64,000 bases of DNA. It comes from a virus. Location of the stretch: IMG/VR virus record IMGVR_UViG_3300005841_000030, positions 1 through 64,000 of that record; one strand, written 5' to 3'. The position numbers and the translations under genes were made by a program. Below are positions 51,505 to 59,857 of this stretch, piece by piece (position 1 is the stretch's first letter; each line of letters begins with the position of its first letter). A model generated the notes under the pieces. That model was not told where the DNA came from, did not search any database, and saw only the letters and a list, made by a program, of their open reading frames with translations.

Positions 51505-52035
51505 TTATTTTACTGTATATTTTGTTCCTTTTAAGATGAGAAAGTTAAGCTGTCGGGGATCAACTAGTCGTAAATTCATACTATCTGTAATGTTCATATC
51601 TGTACAGCTTATACGTCCAAAATCATCTTGTAAACCTGTGTGATAACCTGTAAGAATTCTTTCTTCTCCATTTAGAGCACGTTTTACAGCTTTTTTAATA
51701 GCTGCTTCCATTGTTTTAGGCGTGGCTCCTTCATAAGAGTCCATTATTTCCTTTGTTACATCTGCTTCTTTCACTTGCTTATTAAAAGAAACAGTAAATG
51801 TTGTATTAGGATTTTCCAAAAACATTTTAGTTAAGTCAGTTTTGTTGATTTTTTCCTCCTTTGTAAACTGATTACCACTAATTAGACAATCTTCTACATA
51901 TCCACTGTCTACTACAATATCTTGATTTAAGACATTTTTCAATTGTACTTTGTTTCCTACGATTTTTACTACTTTATAATATTGAGTTTCATTTAAGACT
52001 TCTCCTATTTTCAATGTTTTAAAATTTGTTTTCAT
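51505..52035 (-). CDS. Hypothetical protein (176 aa) paired with VWA gene
   Basis: Strands at the N-terminus (LNETQYYKVVKIVGNKVQLKN), a middle with EADVTKEIMDSYEGATPKTM and a basic helix (AAIKKAVKRALNGEERI), and a strand-rich end. It follows the VWA gene by 9 nt and may be its partner. No domain recognised. Confidence 0.68.
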   Translation of the reverse strand: MKTNFKTLKIGEVLNETQYYKVVKIVGNKVQLKNVLNQDIVVDSGYVEDCLISGNQFTKEEKINKTDLTKMFLENPNTTFTVSFNKQVKEADVTKEIMDSYEGATPKTMEAAIKKAVKRALNGEERILTGYHTGLQDDFGRISCTDMNITDSMNLRLVDPRQLNFLILKGTKYTVK

Positions 52036-52044
52036 GTTTATTTA

Positions 52045-52830
52045 TTAAAGTGTTTCTTGTTTTTTATAAAATCCTACTAATGTGTCTTCTCCAGCTACAG
52101 ATGAAGCAAAATAACTCATTGTAGCTCCTCTTGTTTTTTCCATACTCATTTTAAATCCTTCTGCTGTATTAGCTGTAGCAAATGTATTAGATGCATCAAT
52201 ATTAATATCTCTCATAATATTCTCTAAATCTTGAGGAGTAGCTACAAAAGTGATAGTAAAATTCTCCTTTTGTACCTTCTTAATCAATTCTGCTGCTTTA
52301 GATTGATAGTCTCTCATGGAATTATTTTGTCCATCTGTATATACATTCATTAACACTTTGTCTTCTTTTGTAACCTCAAGATTCTTAATTGTCTCATATA
52401 CAGTATAATATAGAGGAGTATCTCCTCCAATTGCTCCACTAAAAGGAATCAATGAGGTATTTATGTCAGAAGGTTTTACTTTATACACAGCTTTATTGAA
52501 TGGTTTACTAGCTTGAATAAATTCAACTAAGCTATAAATAACATCTTTCCTAGTTTTCATATCATTAATACGAGAAATGATACCTTCTGTGGAGTTATTA
52601 TATTTTCCACCAGACATACTACCTGAAGCATCTAAAATATCAACAACATAGAATTTACCTTTAAATACTTTTTTCTTTGGTTCATTTGTCTTCTTCACCT
52701 TGATTTTAGTCTCCAAATGAGCTTTGTAGCTATCTGCTGTCAAAAATCCATACTTTTCAGCTAGTTTTTGCTTTCTTTCCTTGTTTGATTTCTTAAAATC
52801 TTTCAATTGTTCTTCTCTTGTTTTACTCAT
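52045..52830 (-). CDS. VWA-domain protein with complete MIDAS (261 aa)
   Basis: After a basic N-terminus (residues 1-55) a von Willebrand A domain begins: FYVVDILDASGSMSGGKYN is the DxSGS of the metal site; GAIGGDTPLYY supplies the Thr; NVYTDGQNN supplies the Asp. All MIDAS ligands are therefore present and the domain can bind metal and probably a protein partner. VWA proteins of bacteria often work with MoxR-type AAA ATPases; none is adjacent here. Unusual in a replication operon. Confidence 0.82.
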   Translation of the reverse strand: MSKTREEQLKDFKKSNKERKQKLAEKYGFLTADSYKAHLETKIKVKKTNEPKKKVFKGKFYVVDILDASGSMSGGKYNNSTEGIISRINDMKTRKDVIYSLVEFIQASKPFNKAVYKVKPSDINTSLIPFSGAIGGDTPLYYTVYETIKNLEVTKEDKVLMNVYTDGQNNSMRDYQSKAAELIKKVQKENFTITFVATPQDLENIMRDINIDASNTFATANTAEGFKMSMEKTRGATMSYFASSVAGEDTLVGFYKKQETL

Positions 52831-52832
52831 AT

Positions 52833-53150
52833 TTATTTATTGTTAATTGATTCATACATTGTAATAGTCTTTTGTGCAGGTTTTACTTCGTATACATCAT
52901 CCCAAGAATAGAAATCAGTTCCTACGTGGGAAGCATAAAATCCTCTAATTTTGATATACACATCATGATCTTTGAAATACTTTACAGACCACCAATTATC
53001 ACCTTCACCTTCTCCTCCCTGTTGTTCAACTTCTTCACTTTCTCCAAGCCCTAGTTCTTTGGAGTTATAATCTCCATAAGCAAATTGATCCAAATCTATA
53101 TTAAATTCTCTTAATTTATCAATAATTTCCTTACCTGTTAACTTGCTCAT
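52833..53150 (-). CDS. Paralogous small acidic protein A (105 aa)
   Basis: C-terminal half (VYIKIRGFYASHVGTDFYSWDDVYEVKPAQKTITMYESINNK) matches the next upstream gene. A Gly/Glu-rich stretch (EEVEQQGGEGEGDNWW) lies before it. Overlaps the upstream gene by 20 nt. Function unknown. Confidence 0.7.
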   Translation of the reverse strand: MSKLTGKEIIDKLREFNIDLDQFAYGDYNSKELGLGESEEVEQQGGEGEGDNWWSVKYFKDHDVYIKIRGFYASHVGTDFYSWDDVYEVKPAQKTITMYESINNK

Positions 53151-53463
53151 ATCCTTCTATTATTTTTTGTATTGGTTTTACTTCTATCATTTCATCCCAT
53201 TCTTCTCCTTCATAAGAAGCTCTAGTTCCTGAAAATTGTACAAATATACTAAATTCTGGGAAATAAAATATTCTTTTTAATTCAGTATCTTCACTTCCAT
53301 AGCTATCATATTCTACTTCATCTTGATTTTCTTTTAGTTCTCCATTTAATGAATTCTTATTTAAATCGAAGAAATCATTCATAAAGCTATAAATAGAACT
53401 ATCTATATCCTTCTCAGGATAAGTTTCTATAAGTTTCTTTCTAAATTCTTCAAATTGGCTCAT
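53131..53463 (-). CDS. Paralogous small acidic protein B (110 aa)
   Basis: Shows FSIFVQFSGTRASYEGEEWDEMIEVKPIQKIIEGYEQVNR, aligned with protein A (GFYASHVGTDFYSWDDVYEVKPAQKTITMYESINN). The N-terminus is a helix. Overlaps both neighbours (20 and 14 nt). Confidence 0.7.
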   Translation of the reverse strand: MSQFEEFRKKLIETYPEKDIDSSIYSFMNDFFDLNKNSLNGELKENQDEVEYDSYGSEDTELKRIFYFPEFSIFVQFSGTRASYEGEEWDEMIEVKPIQKIIEGYEQVNR

Positions 53464-53740
53464 ATATTGTTACTTTTTTCTCTTTTCCTTTAACAAATTG
53501 TATATCTACTAAATGTTCATTATTTCCATAGCTATCAGTATGGTAAGTTTCTTGCATAAATACTCCTTCTGTAAATCCAGGATGTTTGTAATATATAATA
53601 GTTTCATTATATTCTCCTTGATTTCCTTCACTATAATCATCAGGAATTCCTATATGGCCTGTCTTTTCCTGCATTTTATACTTAGACTTGTTCTTTAACA
53701 AATCTTGAAGATCTTTTAATAATATTGTCTCCTCTTTCAT
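53450..53740 (-). CDS. Probable third paralogue C (96 aa)
   Basis: Shares the overall plan of A and B: N-terminal helix, TIIYYKHPGFTEGVFMQETYHTDSYG and an end in VKGKEKKVTIYEPI. The link is weaker than A-B. The ATG at 53740 overlaps the upstream gene by 59 nt; a later ATG at 53674 would give 74 residues without overlap. Confidence 0.6.
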   Translation of the reverse strand: MKEETILLKDLQDLLKNKSKYKMQEKTGHIGIPDDYSEGNQGEYNETIIYYKHPGFTEGVFMQETYHTDSYGNNEHLVDIQFVKGKEKKVTIYEPI

Positions 53741-54458
53741 TGATTTTTTCATTTAATATTTTAATAAAATTATGTCTTACTTTCTGTAATTTAGGATAGT
53801 TTTCTAATATCCATATAGCTTCCCATATAGGAGCATGTGAAATGATGAACTTTTTAAGCATTTTTCCGTAAGCCATTCTAAAGTCTAATTTAGGCCACCT
53901 TTCAAATGCCATTATTTCAACTTCTTCTCTTACTAGATTTTCCTTTTCTTCTTCTGGTAATAGCTCAAATTTGTCTTCTCCTACCTCTACTTCTCCTATT
54001 AATACTTTATTGAATGTAGGAATAGGATTTAAAAGTGTATGTAACCAATCATGGTCATATTCACATTTTAGAGCATTATCAAAGAAATCTGCTGCTGACA
54101 TCTTTAAATCACTTCTTTTATTCTTTCCATGCAATTCATTAAAGAATTCATAGAGTTTATAGAATAGTTCTTTATTTAATTCACATCCCTTCTTTCTTAG
54201 AAATGTAGCATCCCATTCATGTTTTTCCCAAGCTAAATCCCAGAATAAATGAGACATTTTAAGTGTATATAATTCATCTGGTGGACATATTTCTATTCTA
54301 TATCCTAAATGATTTATTAAAATAGGATTATATAAATATTCTATTCCTTTATGATTGGATTTTAAATCTTGTTTAAGAACAGCATAATCCACATCTTTTG
54401 GTTCTCTAGGGAAATCAGGAAACCAGTGTTTTATTGCTTTGCTTCCTACAAGTATCAT
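53682..54458 (-). CDS. Nucleotidyltransferase-like protein (258 aa)
   Basis: The N-terminus MILVGSKAIKHWFPDFPREPKDVDYAVL follows the minimal nucleotidyltransferase pattern: G-S helix, then D-x-D (DVDY). The rest is helical with a conserved-looking MSHLFWDLAWEKHEWDATFL and an HDWLH. Similar phage proteins are annotated as nucleotidyltransferases without a known substrate. It overlaps the Sak4-like gene by one base. Catalytic function is not proven. Confidence 0.65.
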   Translation of the reverse strand: MILVGSKAIKHWFPDFPREPKDVDYAVLKQDLKSNHKGIEYLYNPILINHLGYRIEICPPDELYTLKMSHLFWDLAWEKHEWDATFLRKKGCELNKELFYKLYEFFNELHGKNKRSDLKMSAADFFDNALKCEYDHDWLHTLLNPIPTFNKVLIGEVEVGEDKFELLPEEEKENLVREEVEIMAFERWPKLDFRMAYGKMLKKFIISHAPIWEAIWILENYPKLQKVRHNFIKILNEKINERGDNIIKRSSRFVKEQV

Positions 54459-55306
54459 TATTTATAAATTTTATCCCAAAATGTCTCTATTTTACCATCT
54501 TTTCCTTTCTTAGAAATAAGGATTTTGCCTGATAGTTTTGGTGCTCTACTTCCAGCTATAATACTATCATTTAGAACATCAAAATTTAACCATCTTTCAT
54601 CTCCATCAGCTACTAATTTAGCTAATGCTGTAACTCTAGAAGCAAATATTGTCTTTAATTTTCCTGTAAGACTAATTTCACTACCAATCACTTCTTCTTT
54701 TCCATTATCCTTAATATATTTATCAGATACATGAGCAGCATATAATCTATAAGGACTAATTTGTTTAAAGGCTTCAATTTGATCTAGAAACCATTTTCTT
54801 GTATGTTGATAACCATTTCCATCAGGAAGTGTTAATACAGATTTCCATCCAGGTTCTCCAAATTCAAATATTCTACCTGTTTCAACATTTCCTTCTCTAT
54901 TAAACTTCTTACCAATTATACTTTTTTGGTAAGCCAATGTACCTCCAATTTCTGATAAGTCATCTAAATCACTCAATCCATCTATAAGGAGATATTTATA
55001 TTTACCTTTTTGCTCTAAGAGAGCTTTTCTATATTTAATATAATTCTGATAGGATTCCCATCTAGTAGTTTCTTGGGAAGTATATGTAGAAATCTTTCTA
55101 GCATCAATATACTCATATCCTCCTTTTTCTAAATCTAAGACTAAAGCATTATATTTCTTAGTAAAATCACCAAAAATTGATCCTTTTCCCATTTTGGGCT
55201 GAGAAATTACCACTAGATCTCTCGCTGGAGCATCTTCTAACACAATTTCTACATCGTCTGGTAGTTTAATTTCTTCTTTCTTGCTTTCTAGTTTTGTTTC
55301 TATCAT
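54458..55306 (-). CDS. Sak4-like RecA-fold ATPase (282 aa)
   Basis: Walker A region VVISQPKMGKGSIF (residues 32-45) and Walker B KYLLIDGLSDLDD (residues about 105-117), with the 'LVLDLEKGGYEYID' strand between, are the plan of phage Sak4-type single-strand annealing ATPases. The Walker A Thr/Ser is replaced by Gly42 with a Ser next to it, which is unusual. Such proteins work with an exonuclease and SSB in recombination. The C-terminal part contains LYAAHVSDKYI and GSEISLTGKLK, also Sak4-like. Confidence 0.75.
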   Translation of the reverse strand: MIETKLESKKEEIKLPDDVEIVLEDAPARDLVVISQPKMGKGSIFGDFTKKYNALVLDLEKGGYEYIDARKISTYTSQETTRWESYQNYIKYRKALLEQKGKYKYLLIDGLSDLDDLSEIGGTLAYQKSIIGKKFNREGNVETGRIFEFGEPGWKSVLTLPDGNGYQHTRKWFLDQIEAFKQISPYRLYAAHVSDKYIKDNGKEEVIGSEISLTGKLKTIFASRVTALAKLVADGDERWLNFDVLNDSIIAGSRAPKLSGKILISKKGKDGKIETFWDKIYK

Positions 55307-55312
55307 ATTTTA

Positions 55313-55522
55313 TTAAATTTTTACTATTTCCAAGTTTTGTTTAAGTTTTCCTACAAGTTTTACTTCATACACATACCAAGTACTATCTTTATAGTCCTTC
55401 TCAATATCATCATAAGCTTCTTTTAAAGAACCTTTAATATACATCTCACATCCTTCTCCAATAGAACTTTCATCTAGGGCGTAGTATATTTTCTTCTTTA
55501 TAATTTCTTTTTTCTTTGCCAT
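55313..55522 (-). CDS. Small protein (69 aa)
   Basis: A basic N-terminus (AKKKEIIKKKIYYAL) and a central ACxx-like EGCEMYIKGSLKEAYDDIEKDY. A TAAATTTG box ends 8 bases before its ATG, so it is the first gene of the unit that contains Sak4, VWA and the SSB candidate. Unassigned. Confidence 0.65.
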   Translation of the reverse strand: MAKKKEIIKKKIYYALDESSIGEGCEMYIKGSLKEAYDDIEKDYKDSTWYVYEVKLVGKLKQNLEIVKI

Positions 55523-55530
55523 AATTTCTA

Positions 55531-55561
55531 CAAATTTAATAAATTAATTAATTTCTTCCAA
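55531..55561 (-). promoter_or_regulatory. Bacteroidetes-type promoter of the Sak4-SSB unit
   Basis: On the minus strand TTGG (55561-55558) is followed after 19 nt by TAAATTTG (55538-55531), the same spacing (23 nt from the first T to TA) as in the plus-strand promoters. The ATG at 55522 follows after 8 nt. Confidence 0.7.
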
Positions 55562-55760
55562 GTTTTTCTGTACATTTTTCACACAAACATTTTTTACCAA
55601 TTACTTCCCAACCTCTATCAATAAAGGTTTCTATAGCTTCCCATTCATCCATATAACTCTTATCAATTGTATTACATTCATCACATTTTATTTCTGTCAC
55701 TGTTGTAACAAAATCTAACAATTGTATAGAGCCACTTAAATCTACTTCCTCCTCTTTCAT
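55548..55760 (-). CDS. Small zinc-ribbon protein (70 aa)
   Basis: KCDECNTIDKSYM and KCLCEKCTEKL supply four cysteines in two CxxC pairs, joined by a helix. Likely a zinc-binding structural or DNA-associated protein. Overlaps the upstream gene by 4 nt. The promoter of the next unit lies inside its 3' end. Confidence 0.7.
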   Translation of the reverse strand: MKEEEVDLSGSIQLLDFVTTVTEIKCDECNTIDKSYMDEWEAIETFIDRGWEVIGKKCLCEKCTEKLGRN

Positions 55761-56056
55761 ACAATAGGATTTTTACTCATTATTTCTTTAACTATTTTCT
55801 GTACTTCTTCTCTAGCTAATTGTTGTACATAGGAAGCTTTTCCCCAAGATCCATTGTCTAGTTGGGCTTTCACAGTTTTCATAACTTCTTCTTTCAGGAT
55901 TTTGTCAGGATCTGCATCTGGAACTTTTTGGACTAATATTTCCTTAAGAATTCCTATGATTTCTTCTCTAGCAATTGACCTAACTTGACCTTTTATAGCA
56001 TCTTTAATTGCTAATCTTAATTCTTTATCTTCTTCTATATTTAATTTTACTATCAT
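55757..56056 (-). CDS. Hypothetical helical protein (99 aa)
   Basis: A Lys/Glu-rich helical protein with internal similarity between RSIAREEIIGILKEILVQKVP and QQLAREEVQKIVKEIMSKNP, suggesting an old duplication. Overlaps the helicase gene by 4 nt. Unassigned. Confidence 0.68.
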   Translation of the reverse strand: MIVKLNIEEDKELRLAIKDAIKGQVRSIAREEIIGILKEILVQKVPDADPDKILKEEVMKTVKAQLDNGSWGKASYVQQLAREEVQKIVKEIMSKNPIV

Positions 56057-57216
56057 ATATATTTTATTTTATTACTATCTAACATTGAGAGAGATTCTTT
56101 TATCTTTTTGATTTCTGGAGGTTCCTTTATAGCTAGAATATGAATATTAGCTACTTTTCCAGTGTAGTCTAATTGTAGACTTCTAGATATGGATTGAGCA
56201 CTATTTTCAGCATTGTATGTGAAGTTAAGTAGAATAACACTATCTAATGATTTATAGGTTAATCCTGTCTTCCCTTTTTCAACTAGTGCTAAGTGATTAA
56301 TTTCTCCTCTTTGAAATTTCTGTAAATTCTCATCATTTTCAGACTTACTATGATATGAAGGAATTCCTATACCGTCTGCTACATCTGCTAATCCTGTAAA
56401 AATAATACATCTTTTACCTTGTAATTGAAATAGTAGTTTCTTTAAGAAATTCATTTTTCCTATAGAGGATAATGATAATCTATTTCTAGAGAGAGCTAAA
56501 TGCATGAAATTCTGACCTTTATATTTCATTTGTTGAATTACAAAGCTTAAATTGTCATATTTTTGCTTCTCTGTAAGCATTTTACCCTTCTTATTAGGAG
56601 TTTTAATACTATTATCTAAATCTACTAAATGAACAGTTATTTGATAATCTGCAATTATCTTATCCTTAATAGCACTACTGAGAGAATATTTAGCTATTTC
56701 TTTCAGTCCCCACTTACCCTCTGTTTCTTTACTAATAGTTCCTGACAATCCCAATACAAGAGTATTTTCATCATTTGTCATTATTTGATGACAATAATCT
56801 CTTTCTCCATCTGAAGTAGAGTGCATTTCATCAATAATAATAAAGTCAAATATTTTGTCCTTATATTTATGTAAAGAACTAAAGTTACAAAAGGTTATAT
56901 TAGGATTAAAATAACTCCATTTAATCATTTCTCTTTCCCAATTCCCAATTAGGGAATTTTCAGGATATGCTAGAAGAATAGTACAATCATATGAATATAA
57001 GGATTTAGCTATTTTAATTGCCAAAAGGCTTTTACCCACACGCATTCCTACATTTAGGAAACCAAATCTTTCTTTCTTATAGAAATCTATAGATTTAGCT
57101 AGAAGTTCATCTTGTATATCATCTTGTGTCATTTGTTTACATTTAGGATATATACATAAGTTGTTCAATGTACAACTTTCTCCTTCTCTTTTTATTCCAT
57201 TTTTAGAACAAATCAT
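56053..57216 (-). CDS. Superfamily 2 (DEAD/SNF2-like) helicase (387 aa)
   Basis: Walker A FLNVGMRVGKSLLA (57-63 GMRVGKS), motif II FIIIDEMHS (129-132), motif III LGLSGTISK, and motif VI-like NSAQSISRSLQLDYTGKV near the C-terminus. The N-terminal CSKNG-x-CTLNNLC-x-C has four cysteines, a possible zinc site. It is short for SNF2 but like phage helicases used in recombination or replication restart. SNF2-type helicases are typical of crAss-like replication blocks. Overlaps both neighbours by 4 nt. Confidence 0.83.
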   Translation of the reverse strand: MICSKNGIKREGESCTLNNLCIYPKCKQMTQDDIQDELLAKSIDFYKKERFGFLNVGMRVGKSLLAIKIAKSLYSYDCTILLAYPENSLIGNWEREMIKWSYFNPNITFCNFSSLHKYKDKIFDFIIIDEMHSTSDGERDYCHQIMTNDENTLVLGLSGTISKETEGKWGLKEIAKYSLSSAIKDKIIADYQITVHLVDLDNSIKTPNKKGKMLTEKQKYDNLSFVIQQMKYKGQNFMHLALSRNRLSLSSIGKMNFLKKLLFQLQGKRCIIFTGLADVADGIGIPSYHSKSENDENLQKFQRGEINHLALVEKGKTGLTYKSLDSVILLNFTYNAENSAQSISRSLQLDYTGKVANIHILAIKEPPEIKKIKESLSMLDSNKIKYI

Positions 57217-57425
57217 ACATTATTTTTATCAATTATAGCTGCTATTAACAACATTATTAAGAAGGGAATAATTAATACCCATGAGAAACTAGACAAAATT
57301 ATTCTATTTCTTACATTATCTGGAAAGTTAACAAAAGCCTTATTTTGTATAGAATTCTCATCTATTCTCCACACTATAGCAAATCCTATAATATAGGTTA
57401 TTATAATTATTACTGTCCATATCAT
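57213..57425 (-). CDS. Small membrane protein (70 aa)
   Basis: Two membrane segments: WTVIIIITYIIGFAIVW (residues 3-19) and SWVLIIPFLIMLLIAAII (about 48-65), joined by a polar loop. Overlaps neighbours by 4 nt. A membrane protein inside the replication operon is unexpected; possible roles are superinfection exclusion or anchoring of the replisome (inference only). Confidence 0.66.
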   Translation of the reverse strand: MIWTVIIIITYIIGFAIVWRIDENSIQNKAFVNFPDNVRNRIILSSFSWVLIIPFLIMLLIAAIIDKNNV

Positions 57426-57661
57426 ATATAAAGGGTTTTATTTTGTAAAGGTATCTTTAAAATGTTAAATTTAGCATCATAATATTCACAAGAAACATTA
57501 TAAGCTTGTTGTACAAGGGGATAGAGTTGTATAAATTCTATAAATTGTGGAAATTCAAGGAAATCTTTATGTTTTTCTTTATTAAAATGTTCCTTATAAA
57601 AGTCGTACATGATCTCTGGAGAATTCTCTTCTCTTAGTTTGATATAATTTTCTCGGTTCAT
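57422..57661 (-). CDS. Hypothetical protein (79 aa)
   Basis: The ATG at 57661 (MNRENYIKLREEN) follows the helicase stop by one base; an upstream ATG at 57673 overlaps it. Charged and aromatic, with CEYYDAKFNILKIPL. Unassigned. Confidence 0.63.
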   Translation of the reverse strand: MNRENYIKLREENSPEIMYDFYKEHFNKEKHKDFLEFPQFIEFIQLYPLVQQAYNVSCEYYDAKFNILKIPLQNKTLYI

Positions 57662-57662
57662 A

Positions 57663-58781
57663 TTATTTATCATTTAGAAAGTAAGACTTATTCAATACTG
57701 AAGTAATCAAATCTTGATATTGTCCATCAGACAGATCACTTTTTCGGGGGAGTTCCTTCACCTGACCACAAAATCCATTAAAAGCTAAAGGAATTCGCAA
57801 GCTATTAGCTCCGTATGAAGATTTTAGTATTTGACAGCTTCTAAAATAAGCATTTCCATTAGTCTTATCAACAAAATCAGTTGGTGTATATCCTGTCTTT
57901 GAACCTTGAGAATAAGCAATTGGATCGAATAAAGATACTGCCAAATCGCAAGCATCTGAAATATCACCTGACTCCTTAACATCTTCTAGTACTAATTCAT
58001 GTTCTTGATCTTTCATTCTTGTTACTCCTGCTATGGCTCTATTAACTTGAGCTATCCAAAATGGAGCACTTCCTTCCAAATCGCGAAATCCTTGTGTGTA
58101 TTCTACTAACTTATCTATAGCTTGTTTTTTACTAGGAAGTTCTTTTGTAGTTTTAGTTAAATTACCATGATCAAATACAGGACTTACTATTTCATTTTCA
58201 TTATTAGGAATATATATTTTTACTTCTTTAGATAATCCTGTTTTCTTATCTATTTTAGTAACTTTCTCATATTTACCTTTGGATTCGAAGTGATCTTTCA
58301 TAATTCTATATATTTCATTTGGAGTTTTTGCTCCTTCATGAATAGTAATATAGTCATTTAGTAATTGATCAATATATTGTTTTTGGCTTAAAAACAAGGA
58401 ATGCTCTACTTTTGTTAATTTAGCATCTTCCCACCATCCCATTATTCTAGGTAGTTCTATTACTTCCCCCTCATTCTTAAATATAAGATAACTTATCCAT
58501 TTAGCTATTCTTAGTTTCTTATTTCTTTCCATACTAAATAGCTGGAAATCAGGCTTTAACCCAGAAGGATGATTCATATGATGATCACAAGCATTCAACA
58601 TAATCGTGTCTATTAAGGAACTTTTCCCAGCACCTGTTGTAGAAAATAGTAATGTTAATATATTCTTTCTAATATTAGCATATCTTCCTAATTTAGGAAG
58701 ACCAATAGGAATAGATTGTACTTTTCCAGCAATGGCTTCAGTTACATCTTTATTTAGTTCATCAAATGTTGACTCCATCAT
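57663..58781 (-). CDS. DnaB-like replicative helicase (372 aa)
   Basis: Walker A LLFSTTGAGKSSLID, then FQLFSMERNKKLRIAKWISYLIF (the DnaB 'SLEMS' motif H1a region), and SAPFWIAQVNRAI (DnaB Walker B-Q motif region with Asn and Arg). The N-terminal domain of bacterial DnaB is absent, as usual for phage forms. It unwinds DNA at the fork with the primase and PolB in this block. The start is at the double ATG 58781-58776; a more upstream ATG (58823) lies in the previous gene. Overlap with that gene is 20 nt. Confidence 0.85.
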   Translation of the reverse strand: MMESTFDELNKDVTEAIAGKVQSIPIGLPKLGRYANIRKNILTLLFSTTGAGKSSLIDTIMLNACDHHMNHPSGLKPDFQLFSMERNKKLRIAKWISYLIFKNEGEVIELPRIMGWWEDAKLTKVEHSLFLSQKQYIDQLLNDYITIHEGAKTPNEIYRIMKDHFESKGKYEKVTKIDKKTGLSKEVKIYIPNNENEIVSPVFDHGNLTKTTKELPSKKQAIDKLVEYTQGFRDLEGSAPFWIAQVNRAIAGVTRMKDQEHELVLEDVKESGDISDACDLAVSLFDPIAYSQGSKTGYTPTDFVDKTNGNAYFRSCQILKSSYGANSLRIPLAFNGFCGQVKELPRKSDLSDGQYQDLITSVLNKSYFLNDK

Positions 58782-59388
58782 AATTTTCTGGTGTTTTTTC
58801 AGCTTTTTGTCCCTTTCTAACAAGTTCTACATAACTCTCATAAGTGTATTGTAATAAATATGTATGTGAATTTTGGAAATACGAGAGCTTATTTTGACCT
58901 GTTTTAATACTATTTTCCTTCTTTTGATGAACTTCTAATTCTATAGCCTTTATAAGTTCTTCTATTGTATATTGTCCTTCATTAAGAATTTTATTCAATT
59001 TAAGCTTACAATCATCTTTTTTAGCCTTTAAACTCCTTGTACCAGGAAAATGTCTCCCTTTATAGTCAAATGTATCACTGGAAGGAAAGGCAGCCCACCA
59101 TGATTGAAAAGGTTCTTCAGAAGGTTTTTTCTTAACTATCTTTTTATTCTCTTTTATAGAGAGGAAAGAAATTAGTTCTTTCCCCTCCTTAGTCAAATTA
59201 TGATTATCTGAAATTAGTCCTTTTCTATATAAAGATTGTATAATATTACCCAATTTAGGACTGTCTTTGGAAATTTCATCTAAATCTTCTCCATTTTCAA
59301 CATATTCTAAAAGATGAACAATATCAGAAGAATAACCTTTTTTATGTAATTCTATAAGCTTTTCAGATGTCACTTTCAACTCTATCAT
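58762..59388 (-). CDS. Putative replisome organizer/helicase loader (208 aa)
   Basis: Residues 1-75 look like a winged-helix domain (SSDIVHLLEYVENGEDLDEIS, LGNIIQSLYRKGLIS, LTKEGKELISF). The second half has PFQSWWAAFPSSDTF, GTRSLKAKKDDCKLKL, and a helical ELIKAIELEVHQKK, with NKLSYFQNSHTYLLQYTYESY at the end: a pattern seen in phage proteins that sit before DnaB and act as initiator or loader. Placed directly before the DnaB-like helicase. By context only. Confidence 0.6.
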   Translation of the reverse strand: MIELKVTSEKLIELHKKGYSSDIVHLLEYVENGEDLDEISKDSPKLGNIIQSLYRKGLISDNHNLTKEGKELISFLSIKENKKIVKKKPSEEPFQSWWAAFPSSDTFDYKGRHFPGTRSLKAKKDDCKLKLNKILNEGQYTIEELIKAIELEVHQKKENSIKTGQNKLSYFQNSHTYLLQYTYESYVELVRKGQKAEKTPENYDGVNI

Positions 59389-59557
59389 TTGAAATAATTA
59401 ATTGTTCATTGAATTTTACCTTGATCTGTGCTGGTTTTCTCTTCTTATCATATTTAATCTGCTCTTCCATCCATTCCCATTCTTCCTCTTCTTCCTTTTG
59501 AGCTTGAATATAAGCAAAATCAGTTAAGAATTCTCTTTCTTCATCAAATACTATCAT
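59363..59557 (-). CDS. Small acidic protein (64 aa)
   Basis: A very acidic, Trp-containing centre (QKEEEEEWEWMEEQIK) and a polar end; overlaps the next gene by 26 nt. Probably helical. Unassigned. Confidence 0.6.
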   Translation of the reverse strand: MIVFDEEREFLTDFAYIQAQKEEEEEWEWMEEQIKYDKKRKPAQIKVKFNEQLIISNDRVESDI

Positions 59558-59560
59558 AAG

Positions 59561-59857
59561 TTATTTTTTAGGGTTAGGTGATGTTTCTTTTACACATTTT
59601 TTCAATACAGTAATTCTACTTTCTATATCTTCTTCTCTCCACCAAGAACCTGCTAACCAGGAAACAGATGAAGGAATTTTTTCACCAAATTCTTTAAAGA
59701 TTATACGAACTTCATCAGCACCAATATGCTCATCTTTTCTTTCATTTACAATGTTCCTTAAAGCTATACATATAAATCTTTCATAATTTCTTCCATCTTT
59801 TACTCTTTCTATAGCTTTCTTATAATATTTACATCTTTCCTTCTTTGTTAGTTTCAT
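59561..59857 (-). CDS. Hypothetical protein (98 aa), intact paralogue of the TGA-interrupted gene
   Basis: Helical protein with KYYKKAIERVKDGRNYERFICIAL, a middle GADEVRIIFKEFGEKIP, and AGSWWREEDIESRITVLKKCVKETSP. Its ATG overlaps the TGA of the upstream paralogue. Family unknown. Confidence 0.72.
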   Translation of the reverse strand: MKLTKKERCKYYKKAIERVKDGRNYERFICIALRNIVNERKDEHIGADEVRIIFKEFGEKIPSSVSWLAGSWWREEDIESRITVLKKCVKETSPNPKK

